A stretch of DNA of 8,529 nucleotides from positions 1-8,529 of the forward strand of contig DASXBJ010000069.1 of assembly GCA_036491755.1 (NCBI GenBank), given 5' to 3'. The DNA comes from DASXBJ01 sp036491755 (GTDB lineage: Bacteria > Chloroflexota > Dormibacteria > Dormibacterales > Dormibacteraceae). The translations under genes were made by a program, and so were the position numbers. Every line of letters starts with the position of its first letter. The stretch's first letter is position 1. The notes under the pieces were generated by a model. That model saw only the letters and a list, made by a program, of their open reading frames with translations. It ran no database searches and had not been told where the DNA came from. This document shows, in pieces, positions 1-7,077 of the stretch.

Positions 1-299
1 GCGCGGATCTCCGCCTCGTCAAACGCGTTTTGCAGGCTCAGCATCGGCGATCGATGCCGCACCTTGGCGAACTGGTCGGACGCCTCGCCGCCCACGCGCT
101 GGGTGGGCGAGTCGGCCGACAGGAGGTCCGGCCGCTCTTCCTCGAGCCGGCGCAGCTCGAGGAACAATGCGTCGTACTCGGCGTCCGAAACCTCGGGAGT
201 GTCGAGCACGTAATAGGCGTGCTCGTACCGGCGGATCAGGTCCTTCAGCTCCTCGGCGCGGACCGCCGCGTCGGCCACCACCTTCTTGCGTTTGCTCAC
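1..299 (-). CDS. ligA: NAD-dependent DNA ligase LigA, N-terminal part (cut by window edge)
   Basis: LigA seals nicks in duplex DNA during replication and repair, using NAD+ as the AMP donor. The 99 visible codons match the family N-terminal Ia domain: a YYVLDTPEVSDAEYD block (residues 29-43), DSPTQRVG (63-70), and an F-x-KVRHRSPMLSLQNAFDE stretch (77-95). Residues Tyr29, Tyr30, Asp39, Tyr42 and Asp43 align with the nicotinamide-mononucleotide contacts of E. coli LigA (Tyr22, His23, Asp32, Tyr35, Asp36). The adenylated lysine and all later domains lie beyond position 1. The start is GTG at 299-297. It lies 9 nt after the pcrA stop, and that stop is in the same frame, three codons upstream, so no earlier start exists. 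There is no good ribosome binding site, only a GAG directly before the GTG, which suggests translational coupling to pcrA. The pcrA-ligA pair is a known conserved arrangement in Bacillus and other bacteria. Confidence 0.95.
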   Translation of the reverse strand, partial: MSKRKKVVADAAVRAEELKDLIRRYEHAYYVLDTPEVSDAEYDALFLELRRLEEERPDLLSADSPTQRVGGEASDQFAKVRHRSPMLSLQNAFDEAEIR

Positions 300-308
300 C
301 TCACGTGC

Positions 309-2534
309 TCACTTGGAAAGGGGGGCGAGCATGCCGCTCAGGATCTTGAGGCCGGCCGTGTCGAACTTGACGACGAGCTCTTCGTCCGTGCGCGTCAGCG
401 TGCTCTTGACCACGGTGCCCGCGCCGAAGGACGGATGCTTCACGCGGTCACCGCTCGCGAAGCGCTGGACGGGCGGGGCCGCGGGCGCGGCCTGCACCTG
501 GCGCTCCTGGAACCGCTCCTTGTAACCCTGGCGAGGCGGCGCAACCGGGGCGCTGCCCTTCGGCGCAGCCAGGAGCGATTGCGGGATCTCGGTCAGGAAC
601 CGGCTGGGAAAGGCCGGCTGCGAGCGGCCATAGAGATGCCGCCGGAACGCGCAGCTGAGATACAGGCGGTCCTTGGCCCGCGTCATGCCCACGTAGCAGA
701 GCCGTCTCTCCTCGGCCATCTCGGTGGCGGCGCCGACCGCCGAAGGATTCGCCTCTCGCTCGTCCAGGGCACGCTGATGCGGCAGCAGCCCCTCCTCCAT
801 GCCGACCATGAACACGACGGAGAACTCGAGGCCCTTGACCATGTGCAGCGTGATCAGGGTGACCCCCTCGCCGTTCTCGTCGTAGGCGTCGACGTCGGAG
901 ACCAGCGCGACCTCGGCCAGGAAGTCCTCGAGACCCTGCGCCGGCTCGCGGTCGTCGAAGCTCTCGGCCAGGCCGCGCAGCTCGTTCAGGTTCTCCATTC
1001 TCGCCTCGCCCTGCGGCGTGCCGTCCAGGTAGTGCTGGCGCAGGTTCATCACCTCCACGACATGGTCCAGCAGCTCGCTGGGCCGCAGCACTCCCATCGT
1101 GGCGCGCACGGATTCGATCTGAGCGCGGAAGCCCTGCAGGGGGCCCACCGCGCCCTTGGGCACTCCCGGAACCCGGCCCGGCTCCGCCAGCAAGGACAGG
1201 ATGTCGGACTCGGTCGTGCGCGCATGCGCATTGAGCGCATCGACCGTGACGCCGCCGATCTTGCGCGAGGGCACCGACACGATGCGGGCGAAGCTGAGCG
1301 CGTCCTTGGGGTTGAAGCAGAAGCGGAGGTACGCGACGACGTCCTTCACCTCACGCCTCTCCCAGAAGCGGATGCCGCCCACCAGCCGATAGGGGATGCG
1401 GCGTCGGGCCAGCACATCCTCGAAGGAGCGCGACTGCGCGTTGGTTCGATAGAGGATCGCGAAATCGGAGTAGCCGCGTTCCTCGGTCCGCCGGAGGCGC
1501 TCGATCTCGTCGGCGACGAACTCCGCCTCTTCGATCTCGTTGTACGCCTGCGTCGCCATCACCTTCTCACCGCCGGCCCGCTCCGTCCACAGGCGCTTCT
1601 CGGCGCGCTCAGGGTTGCTGCGGATGACGCTGTAGGCCGCGTCGAGGATCGCCTGGCTGGAGCGGTAGTTCTGCTCGAGGTGGACCACATGCGCATCCGG
1701 GTAGTCCTTGCGAAAGTCCAGGATGTTGCGGATGTCCGCGCCGCGGAACCGATAGATCGACTGGTCGTCGTCGCCCACGACGGCGACGTTGCGATGCTCC
1801 TGCGCCAGCAGGTTGACGAGCACGTACTGGGCGCGGTTGGTGTCCTGGTACTCGTCGACCAGGACGTGCCGAAACCTGTCACGCCATTTGGCCAGCGCCT
1901 CCTCGTCCGTGGTGAAGAGCTCGACCAGCTTCATGATCAGGTCGTCGAAGTCGAGGCCTCCCGAGCGCCGGAGCACCTCCTGATACGACTCGTAGACGCG
2001 TCGCACGACCTCGTCGGCGTAGCTGCGATTTGGGTAGTCCTGCGGGCCCTTGAGCTCGTTCTTGGCTTGCGAGATCGCGTTGCTCAGAGCGCCGATCGGA
2101 TAGCGCTTCGGGTCCAGGCGCAGCTCGTCGAGAACGCGACGCAGCGCCGCGCGAGTGTCGTCGTCGTCAAAGATCACGAAGCTGTTGGCGATGCCGATGC
2201 GCTGCGACTCGCGGCGCAGGATCTTGACCGCGGTGGAATGAAACGTCCCCACCCACATGTTCTTGGCCGGCTCGCCGACCAGGGATTCGACCCGGCTGCG
2301 CATCTCCTTGGCCGCCTTGTTGGTGAAGGTCACCGCCACCAGGCGGTCGGGCCACACGCGGTGCGAGGCGATCAGGTAGGCGATCCGGGCGGTCAGGACT
2401 CGGGTCTTGCCGCTGCCGGCGCCCGCGAAAATCAGAAGCGGCCCGTCGCCATGCGTGACGGCTTCCTGCTGGGGCGGGTTGAGCCTGGCAAGCAGAGCGT
2501 CGATGTCGGGCTGAGGGGACTCTTCGGCAACCAA
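309..2534 (-). CDS. pcrA: ATP-dependent 3'-5' DNA helicase, PcrA/UvrD family
   Basis: This superfamily 1A helicase unwinds DNA in nucleotide-excision and mismatch repair and displaces RNA polymerase or RecA. All motifs are visible in the 741-residue product: Q motif LNPPQQEAV (18-26), Walker A AGAGSGKT (37-44, Lys43), Ia TFTNKAAKEM (69-78), Ib GTFHS (96-100), II VDEYQDTN (226-233), III VVGDDDQSIYRFRGA (252-266), IV LEQNYRS (286-292), V TLHMVKGLEF (562-571) and VI EERRLCYVGMTRA (608-620, finger Arg619). After a Pro/Ala/Gln linker (about 650-690), residues 695-741 (GDRVKHPSFGAGTVV) match the PcrA C-terminal Tudor-like domain that binds RNA polymerase in the family. Length is normal. The start is TTG at 2534; an in-frame TGA lies 12 codons upstream (GAT ATC ... 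between), and no ATG or GTG intervenes. No Shine-Dalgarno sequence is seen, so the start is somewhat uncertain. It is cotranscribed with ligA. Confidence 0.97.
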   Translation of the reverse strand: MVAEESPQPDIDALLARLNPPQQEAVTHGDGPLLIFAGAGSGKTRVLTARIAYLIASHRVWPDRLVAVTFTNKAAKEMRSRVESLVGEPAKNMWVGTFHSTAVKILRRESQRIGIANSFVIFDDDDTRAALRRVLDELRLDPKRYPIGALSNAISQAKNELKGPQDYPNRSYADEVVRRVYESYQEVLRRSGGLDFDDLIMKLVELFTTDEEALAKWRDRFRHVLVDEYQDTNRAQYVLVNLLAQEHRNVAVVGDDDQSIYRFRGADIRNILDFRKDYPDAHVVHLEQNYRSSQAILDAAYSVIRSNPERAEKRLWTERAGGEKVMATQAYNEIEEAEFVADEIERLRRTEERGYSDFAILYRTNAQSRSFEDVLARRRIPYRLVGGIRFWERREVKDVVAYLRFCFNPKDALSFARIVSVPSRKIGGVTVDALNAHARTTESDILSLLAEPGRVPGVPKGAVGPLQGFRAQIESVRATMGVLRPSELLDHVVEVMNLRQHYLDGTPQGEARMENLNELRGLAESFDDREPAQGLEDFLAEVALVSDVDAYDENGEGVTLITLHMVKGLEFSVVFMVGMEEGLLPHQRALDEREANPSAVGAATEMAEERRLCYVGMTRAKDRLYLSCAFRRHLYGRSQPAFPSRFLTEIPQSLLAAPKGSAPVAPPRQGYKERFQERQVQAAPAAPPVQRFASGDRVKHPSFGAGTVVKSTLTRTDEELVVKFDTAGLKILSGMLAPLSK

Positions 2535-2591
2535 GGGGGATTCGAGTTTACCCGCGGCATGGATATCTCATTCCTCGCCCCCGTATGGCAG

Positions 2592-2606
2592 GGAAATCCG
2601 ATTTCC
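2592..2606. promoter_or_regulatory. Perfect inverted repeat in divergent promoter region (operator candidate)
   Basis: GGAAATC-C-GATTTCC is an exact 7-bp inverted repeat around one central base. It lies in the 88-bp gap between the divergent pcrA and GAF-cyclase genes, 16 bp before the upstream GTG of the cyclase gene and 57 bp before the pcrA start. Its form suits a dimeric repressor or activator site, but I do not recognise the regulator. Its function is inferred from symmetry and position alone. Confidence 0.35.
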
Positions 2607-2622
2607 GAACGTTAGACTGCTC

Positions 2623-3810
2623 GTGCCCTTGGCTCCGGAAGTCGATCTCGGCATGCGCGATCACCTGCTTTACGAGCTCGCGCGCGATCTCAGCTCGTCG
2701 CTCGAGCTCGACATCGTGCTGGGCAAGGTCATGGACAGGGTGATCACGCTCATGAAGGCTGCCCGCGGGTTTATCGTCCTGGTCGACCCGGCGGCCGGCG
2801 GCATGTCGGTCAAGATGTCCAGCGGCGAGTCCGATCCGGAGACGGCGCGCCTGTTCCTGGGCTCCCGGACAGTGATCGAGCAGGTGGTGCGTACGGGCCA
2901 GGCGGTGGTCTCGACCGACGCCAGCCTCGACGACCGCTTCAAGGGCCAGCAGTCGGTGATCCTCCAGAACCTGCGATCGATCATCGCGGTGCCCCTGGTC
3001 ACCAAGAGCAAGGTGATCGGCGCCGTCTACGTGGACAACCCGTTCCGGGCGGCGATCTTTGAGGAAAAGGACAAGGAGTTCCTCCAGGCGATCTCCGACC
3101 TGGCGGCGATCGCCATCGACAACGCCCGCCAGTACCAGCGATCGGAGTTCCTTCGCGAGCTGTTCGAGCTGCATGTCAACAAGCAGGTCACCGACTACGT
3201 CCTCGCCCACGCCGACGCCGACACGATGATGCTGCCCGGGGAGCGTCGCCAGGTGACGATCCTCAACTCCGACATCGCGGGTTTCTCACGCCTCTCCCAG
3301 AGCATGAGCGCCGAGGAGCTGGTGGAGTTCCTCAACGACTACTTTCGCCGGATGATCGAGGTCGTGCTCGCGCACGGCGGCAACATCGACAAGTTCCAGG
3401 GCGACGGGATGCTCGTCGCCTTCGGCGCCCCGAACCCGATGATCGACCATGCCGAGCAAGCGCTCAAGGCGGCCCAGAGCATGGTCCGGGAGATCGACCG
3501 CCTCAACCGCGAGCTGGTCGCGGCCGGCAGGCCGGCCATCTCGGTGGGGATCGGCCTGGACACCGGCGACGTCGTCGCCGGGCATGTCGGGTCCAGGCGA
3601 CGGCTCGAGTTCACGCTGATCGGCGTGCCGGTCAACAACGCCGCCTACCTGTCGAAGGTGCGGCCGGCGCGGGTCCTGCTGTCGGAGGCCACGCGAGAAG
3701 AGCTGCCCCCGAGCATCGAGGTGGCCGCCCTGGAGGCGATGCTGCTGAAGGGCGCCAATCGCCCGCAGCCGATCTACGAGCTGGAGACCGCCGTCACCGC
3801 CGAAGGCTAG
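2623..3810 (+). CDS. GAF-domain class III adenylate/guanylate cyclase-like protein, altered active site
   Basis: The 395-residue soluble protein has no membrane segment. A GAF sensory domain covers about residues 17-168 (ARGFIVLVD near 47-55, RSIIAVPLV at 118-126, VIGAVYVDN at 131-139). A linker (169-203) leads to a class III cyclase homology domain (about 205-385) that begins ERRQVTILNSDIAGFSRLS. Members of the family convert ATP or GTP to cAMP or cGMP as dimers. Metal ligands Asp217 and Asp261 (GDG) and substrate Lys257 (DKFQGDG) are present. The block usually written IGDxVNLAxRL reads IGVPVNNAAYL (333-343). The purine-specifying Asp is therefore Val335 and the transition-state Arg is Tyr342, while Asn338 is kept. 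Activity may be lost or changed. The start is unsettled. GTG at 2623 gives the longest form but has no ribosome binding site. ATG at 2653 (residue 11) has GGAAG at 2637-2641, 11 nt upstream, and begins right before the GAF helix. The gene is monocistronic, divergent from pcrA and convergent with the gene ending at 3839. Confidence 0.9.
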   Translation: MPLAPEVDLGMRDHLLYELARDLSSSLELDIVLGKVMDRVITLMKAARGFIVLVDPAAGGMSVKMSSGESDPETARLFLGSRTVIEQVVRTGQAVVSTDASLDDRFKGQQSVILQNLRSIIAVPLVTKSKVIGAVYVDNPFRAAIFEEKDKEFLQAISDLAAIAIDNARQYQRSEFLRELFELHVNKQVTDYVLAHADADTMMLPGERRQVTILNSDIAGFSRLSQSMSAEELVEFLNDYFRRMIEVVLAHGGNIDKFQGDGMLVAFGAPNPMIDHAEQALKAAQSMVREIDRLNRELVAAGRPAISVGIGLDTGDVVAGHVGSRRRLEFTLIGVPVNNAAYLSKVRPARVLLSEATREELPPSIEVAALEAMLLKGANRPQPIYELETAVTAEG

Positions 3811-3838
3811 TCCTCGGTGGCCTGGGCGGCCTGGCCGC

Positions 3839-4423
3839 TCATCCCTGGCACTGCCACCGGCCGGGCCCGTAGTGCGAGTAAAGCCACGCCGCGGCAAGCG
3901 CGTTGATGGCCGGGTCGAAGGGCGAGTAGCTGGCCCACGGCGTGCCACCCCACGTGCTGGGCAGGAACTGGAACAGGCCCGAGGCGCCGCTCGTCGAGTT
4001 GACCGAGTTGGCGTGGTAGCGGGATTCGCAGTAAGCCACGTTCATCGCCCACTGGAGCGCGGCCGGACCGAGCGGGCTGAACGCGTCGGTGATGTCCTTG
4101 GCAATGTCAGGCGGCGGACCCGGATGGTTGTTTCGAGCGGCGATCGCCGCGGCCTGGGCCTGGGCGGCGGCCAGCGCCTGCTGCTGGGCCTCGTAGTCGG
4201 CCAGCCCCTGCTTCAGCTCCTGTGACCACACCTGGGACTGCGCCATCTGAGCCGCGTGGACGCGCTGGGTGCGAGTCTGCTGGACCACCGACAGCCTCTC
4301 GTACGAGCTGAGCTGGGTCACGGCGATGGCTGTCGTCGCCTGGACGGGCGGCATCAGGCGCGGCAGTATGACCGTGACGAGGATCACGACCCACACCAGC
4401 ACCGCCCGAAACAGCGGAAACAA
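3839..4423 (-). CDS. Exported SLT/Rpf-like lytic transglycosylase
   Basis: The 194-residue protein has a hydrophobic N-terminal segment (residues 7-23, rich in Val, Leu, Ile) that acts as a signal peptide, with possible cleavage near VQA-TT (29/30), or as an anchor. An Ala/Gln-rich helical, probably coiled-coil, region follows (36-97). A short Pro-rich turn (101-105) leads to a compact transglycosylase fold (118-192). The motif CESRYHANSVNS is followed by SGASGLFQFLPSTW; Glu133 is the predicted catalytic acid. Cys132 and Cys192 probably form the disulfide seen in actinobacterial-type SLT/resuscitation-promoting-factor-like domains. The expected role is cleavage of peptidoglycan glycan strands outside the membrane. 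The start is TTG at 4423, chosen because AAGGAGGAG lies at 4433-4441, 9 nt upstream, which is the best ribosome binding site in the window. The stop faces the cyclase gene, with 28 bp between them. Confidence 0.85.
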   Translation of the reverse strand: MFPLFRAVLVWVVILVTVILPRLMPPVQATTAIAVTQLSSYERLSVVQQTRTQRVHAAQMAQSQVWSQELKQGLADYEAQQQALAAAQAQAAAIAARNNHPGPPPDIAKDITDAFSPLGPAALQWAMNVAYCESRYHANSVNSTSGASGLFQFLPSTWGGTPWASYSPFDPAINALAAAWLYSHYGPGRWQCQG

Positions 4424-4432
4424 ACCCCTGCG

Positions 4433-4441
4433 CTCCTCCTT
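4433..4441 (-). promoter_or_regulatory. Strong Shine-Dalgarno of the transglycosylase gene
   Basis: Read on the minus strand, AAGGAGGAG sits 9 nt before the TTG at 4423. It fixes a start that would otherwise be doubtful, because there is no ATG or GTG in frame nearby. The other minus-strand coding starts in this window have weak or no such site, so this gene is probably translated independently of its upstream neighbour. Confidence 0.7.
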
Positions 4442-4549
4442 GGACTCGCCCTACCCCTGGGGCTACGTTCAGGCCTGAGCTCGGAGCAGTGACGTATGGA
4501 GGACCGCTCAGGAAACCGGGAAAGAGGCCACCTTACCAAAAGGGCCGCG

Positions 4550-4577
4550 ATTTTAGGCTGCCTTGCGAGGCGCTTAA
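4550..4577 (-). promoter_or_regulatory. Candidate promoter for the transglycosylase gene
   Basis: On the minus strand, TAAAAT (4555-4550) matches 5 of 6 bases of a sigma-70 type -10 box. A weak -35-like TTAAGC (4577-4572, 3 of 6) lies 16 nt upstream. Transcription from here would give a leader of roughly 120 nt. The rest of the 179-bp gap (4424-4602) holds small inverted repeats, such as TACCCC-T-GGGGCTA around 4451-4465, but no riboswitch I recognise. A promoter is expected because of the gap and the strong ribosome binding site, but this match is weak. Confidence 0.25.
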
Positions 4578-4602
4578 CGGCGCTCCAGGCGGTTTCCGGC
4601 GC

Positions 4603-5292
4603 TCAAAAGAGGTGGGTCAGGAAGCTGCGGAGCGGCTTGCGACCCGGCGGTTCGACGTAGGCCGGCAGCATGCCCTGGATCCGCTGCATGGCGAGCTCGG
4701 TCATGGCGGATGGGTCCTGGCCGCCAGTGATGGCCTCGCCGACGATGACCCGGATTCGCTTCCGCAGCCACAGGTCCTTGGTCCCGGAGAGGGCGACGGG
4801 AATGACAGGTACTCCTGACTTGATCGCGAAATGGGCGAAGCCCTTGTGGAACGGCATCAGCCCGCCCTCGGCGGGTCCGTAGTTCGCTTCGGGGAAGATG
4901 GCCACCGCGCCGCCGATCGCGAGGCAACGGTCGACGTGCTCGAACAGGGCGCGATCGCCGTGTCGCTCACGCGCCACAGGCACATAGCCGCCGGTCGTGC
5001 GGATGAGCCACCACTGGAAACGTCGGGTCACGAGAAGTGTCGGATCGGCCAGGAAGTGAAGGCGAGGCTCGACCGGGAACAGGTACAGGAGCGCGAACTC
5101 ATCGAGCCAGTTGAGGTGGTTGGCGATGACGATGTAGTTGCCCTGGCGGGGGATGTGGTCGCGGCCTTCGACCTCGAATCGGAAGCACGCTCGGAGGAGA
5201 GGGGCCGCCAGCATACGGACGGCGCGATACGGGAGGTTGGCGCGAGGGCCTACCGGAAGCAGGTCGGCGGCGGGCAACGCGGCTCTGGCCAA
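4603..5292 (-). CDS. PlsC-family lysophospholipid acyltransferase (1-acylglycerol-3-phosphate O-acyltransferase-like)
   Basis: Family members move an acyl group from acyl-ACP or acyl-CoA to a lysophospholipid, typically lysophosphatidate to phosphatidate, at the inner face of the membrane. The 229-residue product has motif I NHLNWLDEF (58-66, catalytic His59 and Asp64 as HX4D), a GGYVPVAR block (101-108) in the motif II position, motif III FPEANYGP (133-140) and motif IV VPVIPVAL (161-168). Motif III differs from the textbook FPEGTR, with Asn and Tyr at the Thr and Arg positions, so the exact acceptor is uncertain. No clear membrane segment is seen; hydrophobic patches at 26-37 and 66-72 may give peripheral binding. 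Length is normal for a single-domain member. The annotated start is TTG at 5292, without a clear ribosome binding site; a TTG at codon 6 is also possible. It begins 15 nt after the stop of the PKD protein gene, so the two are probably one transcript. Confidence 0.88.
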   Translation of the reverse strand: MARAALPAADLLPVGPRANLPYRAVRMLAAPLLRACFRFEVEGRDHIPRQGNYIVIANHLNWLDEFALLYLFPVEPRLHFLADPTLLVTRRFQWWLIRTTGGYVPVARERHGDRALFEHVDRCLAIGGAVAIFPEANYGPAEGGLMPFHKGFAHFAIKSGVPVIPVALSGTKDLWLRKRIRVIVGEAITGGQDPSAMTELAMQRIQGMLPAYVEPPGRKPLRSFLTHLF

Positions 5293-5307
5293 AGTCTGGC
5301 CGGGAGT

Positions 5308-7077
5308 TTAAGCCTCGAGAGGCCACCACTCCAGGAACTTGTTGTAGGTGCCCAGCGCAGCCTGCACCGCGTGAACAGCCAGGCGCAGCGTGTTGGCGGT
5401 GGCGGCGGTCACCTTGCCGCTGTTGACGTCCGCCTGCAGCTCGTTGAGGAACGCGTTCAGCTGGTTGTTGGCCGCGGTCGTGTTGCCGCGGGAGAGGGAA
5501 TCCGACGCCGCGTTCAGCTTGACGGTCAGGCTGTTCAGCTCGCCCTTGTTGAGGGACGCCAGGCCCTGGACCGCCGCGGTGATGGAGGCGATAGCCTGCT
5601 GGGGCGTCTGGACGACCACCTTGAGGGTCGTCAAGCCCACTCCGCCGTCGTCGTCGGTGACCGTCAGGCTGACCACATACGAGCCCGCCGCGCCGTAGGT
5701 GTGAGACGTCGACAGCCCCGCCGAGCCGCCCGGACCGTAGTTCGCGGTCGCGGTGGCCCCATCGCCGAAGTTCCACGTGGCGGTGTGGGAGTCGAGCGCT
5801 CCGGGGTCGGAGAAGCTGCCCGTGAAGGCGACCGGCTCCTGGGCCGTCAGCACCAGCGGGGCGGACGCCGTGACGCCGGTGATCCTGGCGGCCGGCGCAA
5901 CGTTGGCGCCGGTGAGCGTCAGCGAGGCCGCCCCGGACATGCCGCCGTCATCCTTGGCCTGCAGGCTCACGACGTAGGTGCCCTCATCGTCGGGGGTGAA
6001 GCTGAACGAGGCCGCGGACCCGGCCGAGAACAGATTGCCGTTCTTGGTCACGGCCCACTCGTATCCGAACCCGGCGGCGTTGTCGGCGCCGGCGGGGCTG
6101 GTGGCCGAAGCCGTCAGCGAGACCGGGGTGCCCTCAGGGCTCGAACCGACACCGCTTGTGGCGGCGGCGGCCAGCACAGGCGACCCGGAGCCGATGTGCA
6201 CAGCAGGGGCGACGGCCTGCACCGTCACCGAGAAGGTGGTCGAGGCGGTGACGCCCTTGCCGTCGTCGGCGGTGATGGTGACGTTCTGAGCCGGGACTTC
6301 ATCTCCGGCCGGCTGCGTCCACGACCAGGTGCCGCTGCTCGCGCCGCCCGAGGTGGTGACAGTGCCGGCGGAGGCACTCAACGCCACCGTGTCCCCATCA
6401 GTGTCCGCGTAGGTGCCCGTGTTGGTGGGCGCGGTGCCCTCGTTGACGCTAACCGCCGCGTTGCTCGCGCCCAGCGTCGGGGCCGAGTTGGTGCTCGTGT
6501 TCATCCACGTCTTGAAATCGAAGCTGACACCGAAGATCGACCCGGTCAACCAGGTCCCGAACTGACCGCAGCACACCCAGAGCTTGCCCCCCGGATAGGT
6601 CTCGCCGTCCTCAAACCCCCACTCCAGGACGCCGACCGTTGAGGTCAGGACGATTGCGTATTGCGTTCCGGCTGAGAGAGGAACAGGCCGGCTCAGAGGA
6701 AAGTCGTGCCATCGCATCGGGACCATCAGGGCCACCGACTCTGCCGTGGTGGCGGAGGTCGTCGAGTCGAACTGATAGACCGCGGCCGGCTGGCCGGCGT
6801 TGACGGTCCAGATCTGGATCAGGAACGAGGACGGGTAGAAGCCCGGGGTGGCGGCGTAAAGCGAGACCTGGTCAAGCCGTCCGCTGACAGCAGGCGTGAA
6901 CGTCTCAGCTTTCAGTCGCAGGGTTTGATACGAGTAGGTCGGATAGGTTTCGCTCTGGTCCACCGCGTCGGTCGCAGCTTGGACGGGAACCGCCAGCCAG
7001 AGCGCGAGCAAAGCCCCTGTGGCCAGGCCCAGGGACAACTTGCCTTTCCGCGCTTCGAACGGGGAACCGGTACCCAT
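5308..7077 (-). CDS. Secreted multidomain PKD/Ig-like protein with FIMAH-like C-terminal module
   Basis: The 589-residue protein begins with a Sec signal peptide: basic RKGK (10-13), a hydrophobic core (15-31) and likely cleavage after VQA (34) or one residue later. Residues about 40-192 form a beta-rich module with SGRLDQVSLY, AGTQYAIVL and a WGFEDGETYPGGKLW stretch. It resembles a jelly-roll-like module seen at the front of other bacterial secreted proteins. A cadherin/Ig-like unit (about 199-288, with DTDGD and ADDGKG) and a PKD-like unit (about 291-392) follow. A clear PKD domain (about 394-490) carries WNFGDG (435-440) and HTYGAAGSYVVSLTVTDDDGG (459-479). The tail (493-577) is an all-helical repeat with LNKGELNSLTVKLNAA and GNTTAANNQLNAFLN, as in FIMAH-type modules. 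No LPxTG, no C-terminal membrane helix and no catalytic motif are seen. Its role is unknown; adhesion or binding of wall or matrix glycans is a guess from the folds. The ATG at 7077 is the only methionine before the signal peptide. Confidence 0.85.
   Translation of the reverse strand: MGTGSPFEARKGKLSLGLATGALLALWLAVPVQAATDAVDQSETYPTYSYQTLRLKAETFTPAVSGRLDQVSLYAATPGFYPSSFLIQIWTVNAGQPAAVYQFDSTTSATTAESVALMVPMRWHDFPLSRPVPLSAGTQYAIVLTSTVGVLEWGFEDGETYPGGKLWVCCGQFGTWLTGSIFGVSFDFKTWMNTSTNSAPTLGASNAAVSVNEGTAPTNTGTYADTDGDTVALSASAGTVTTSGGASSGTWSWTQPAGDEVPAQNVTITADDGKGVTASTTFSVTVQAVAPAVHIGSGSPVLAAAATSGVGSSPEGTPVSLTASATSPAGADNAAGFGYEWAVTKNGNLFSAGSAASFSFTPDDEGTYVVSLQAKDDGGMSGAASLTLTGANVAPAARITGVTASAPLVLTAQEPVAFTGSFSDPGALDSHTATWNFGDGATATANYGPGGSAGLSTSHTYGAAGSYVVSLTVTDDDGGVGLTTLKVVVQTPQQAIASITAAVQGLASLNKGELNSLTVKLNAASDSLSRGNTTAANNQLNAFLNELQADVNSGKVTAATANTLRLAVHAVQAALGTYNKFLEWWPLEA

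Noticed and set aside
30..2615. An 861-codon open frame on the plus strand, antisense to ligA and pcrA
   Set aside because: The opposite strand encodes two unmistakable conserved proteins with all motifs. The antisense frame is Arg/Leu/Val/His-rich with no recognisable domain, as expected from codon bias in GC-rich DNA.
2606..2616. A possible LexA box (GAACGTT) near pcrA
   Set aside because: Only the central AACGTT is symmetric; the GAAC-N4-GTTC layout is not present.
3811..3838. A bidirectional terminator between the convergent cyclase and transglycosylase genes
   Set aside because: The 28 bp hold only 4-bp GGCC repeats and no T-run; no stable hairpin of terminator form is seen.
4424..4602. 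A c-di-AMP (ydaO-type) riboswitch before the transglycosylase gene
   Set aside because: The conserved 3' block of the type AGCTAACCTCG and the GGGGTGAA block were looked for on the minus strand and are absent.
4831..6642. A 603-codon plus-strand open frame across the acyltransferase and PKD genes
   Set aside because: It crosses two real minus-strand genes and their junction and is Gly/Arg-rich with no motif; it is a GC-driven shadow.
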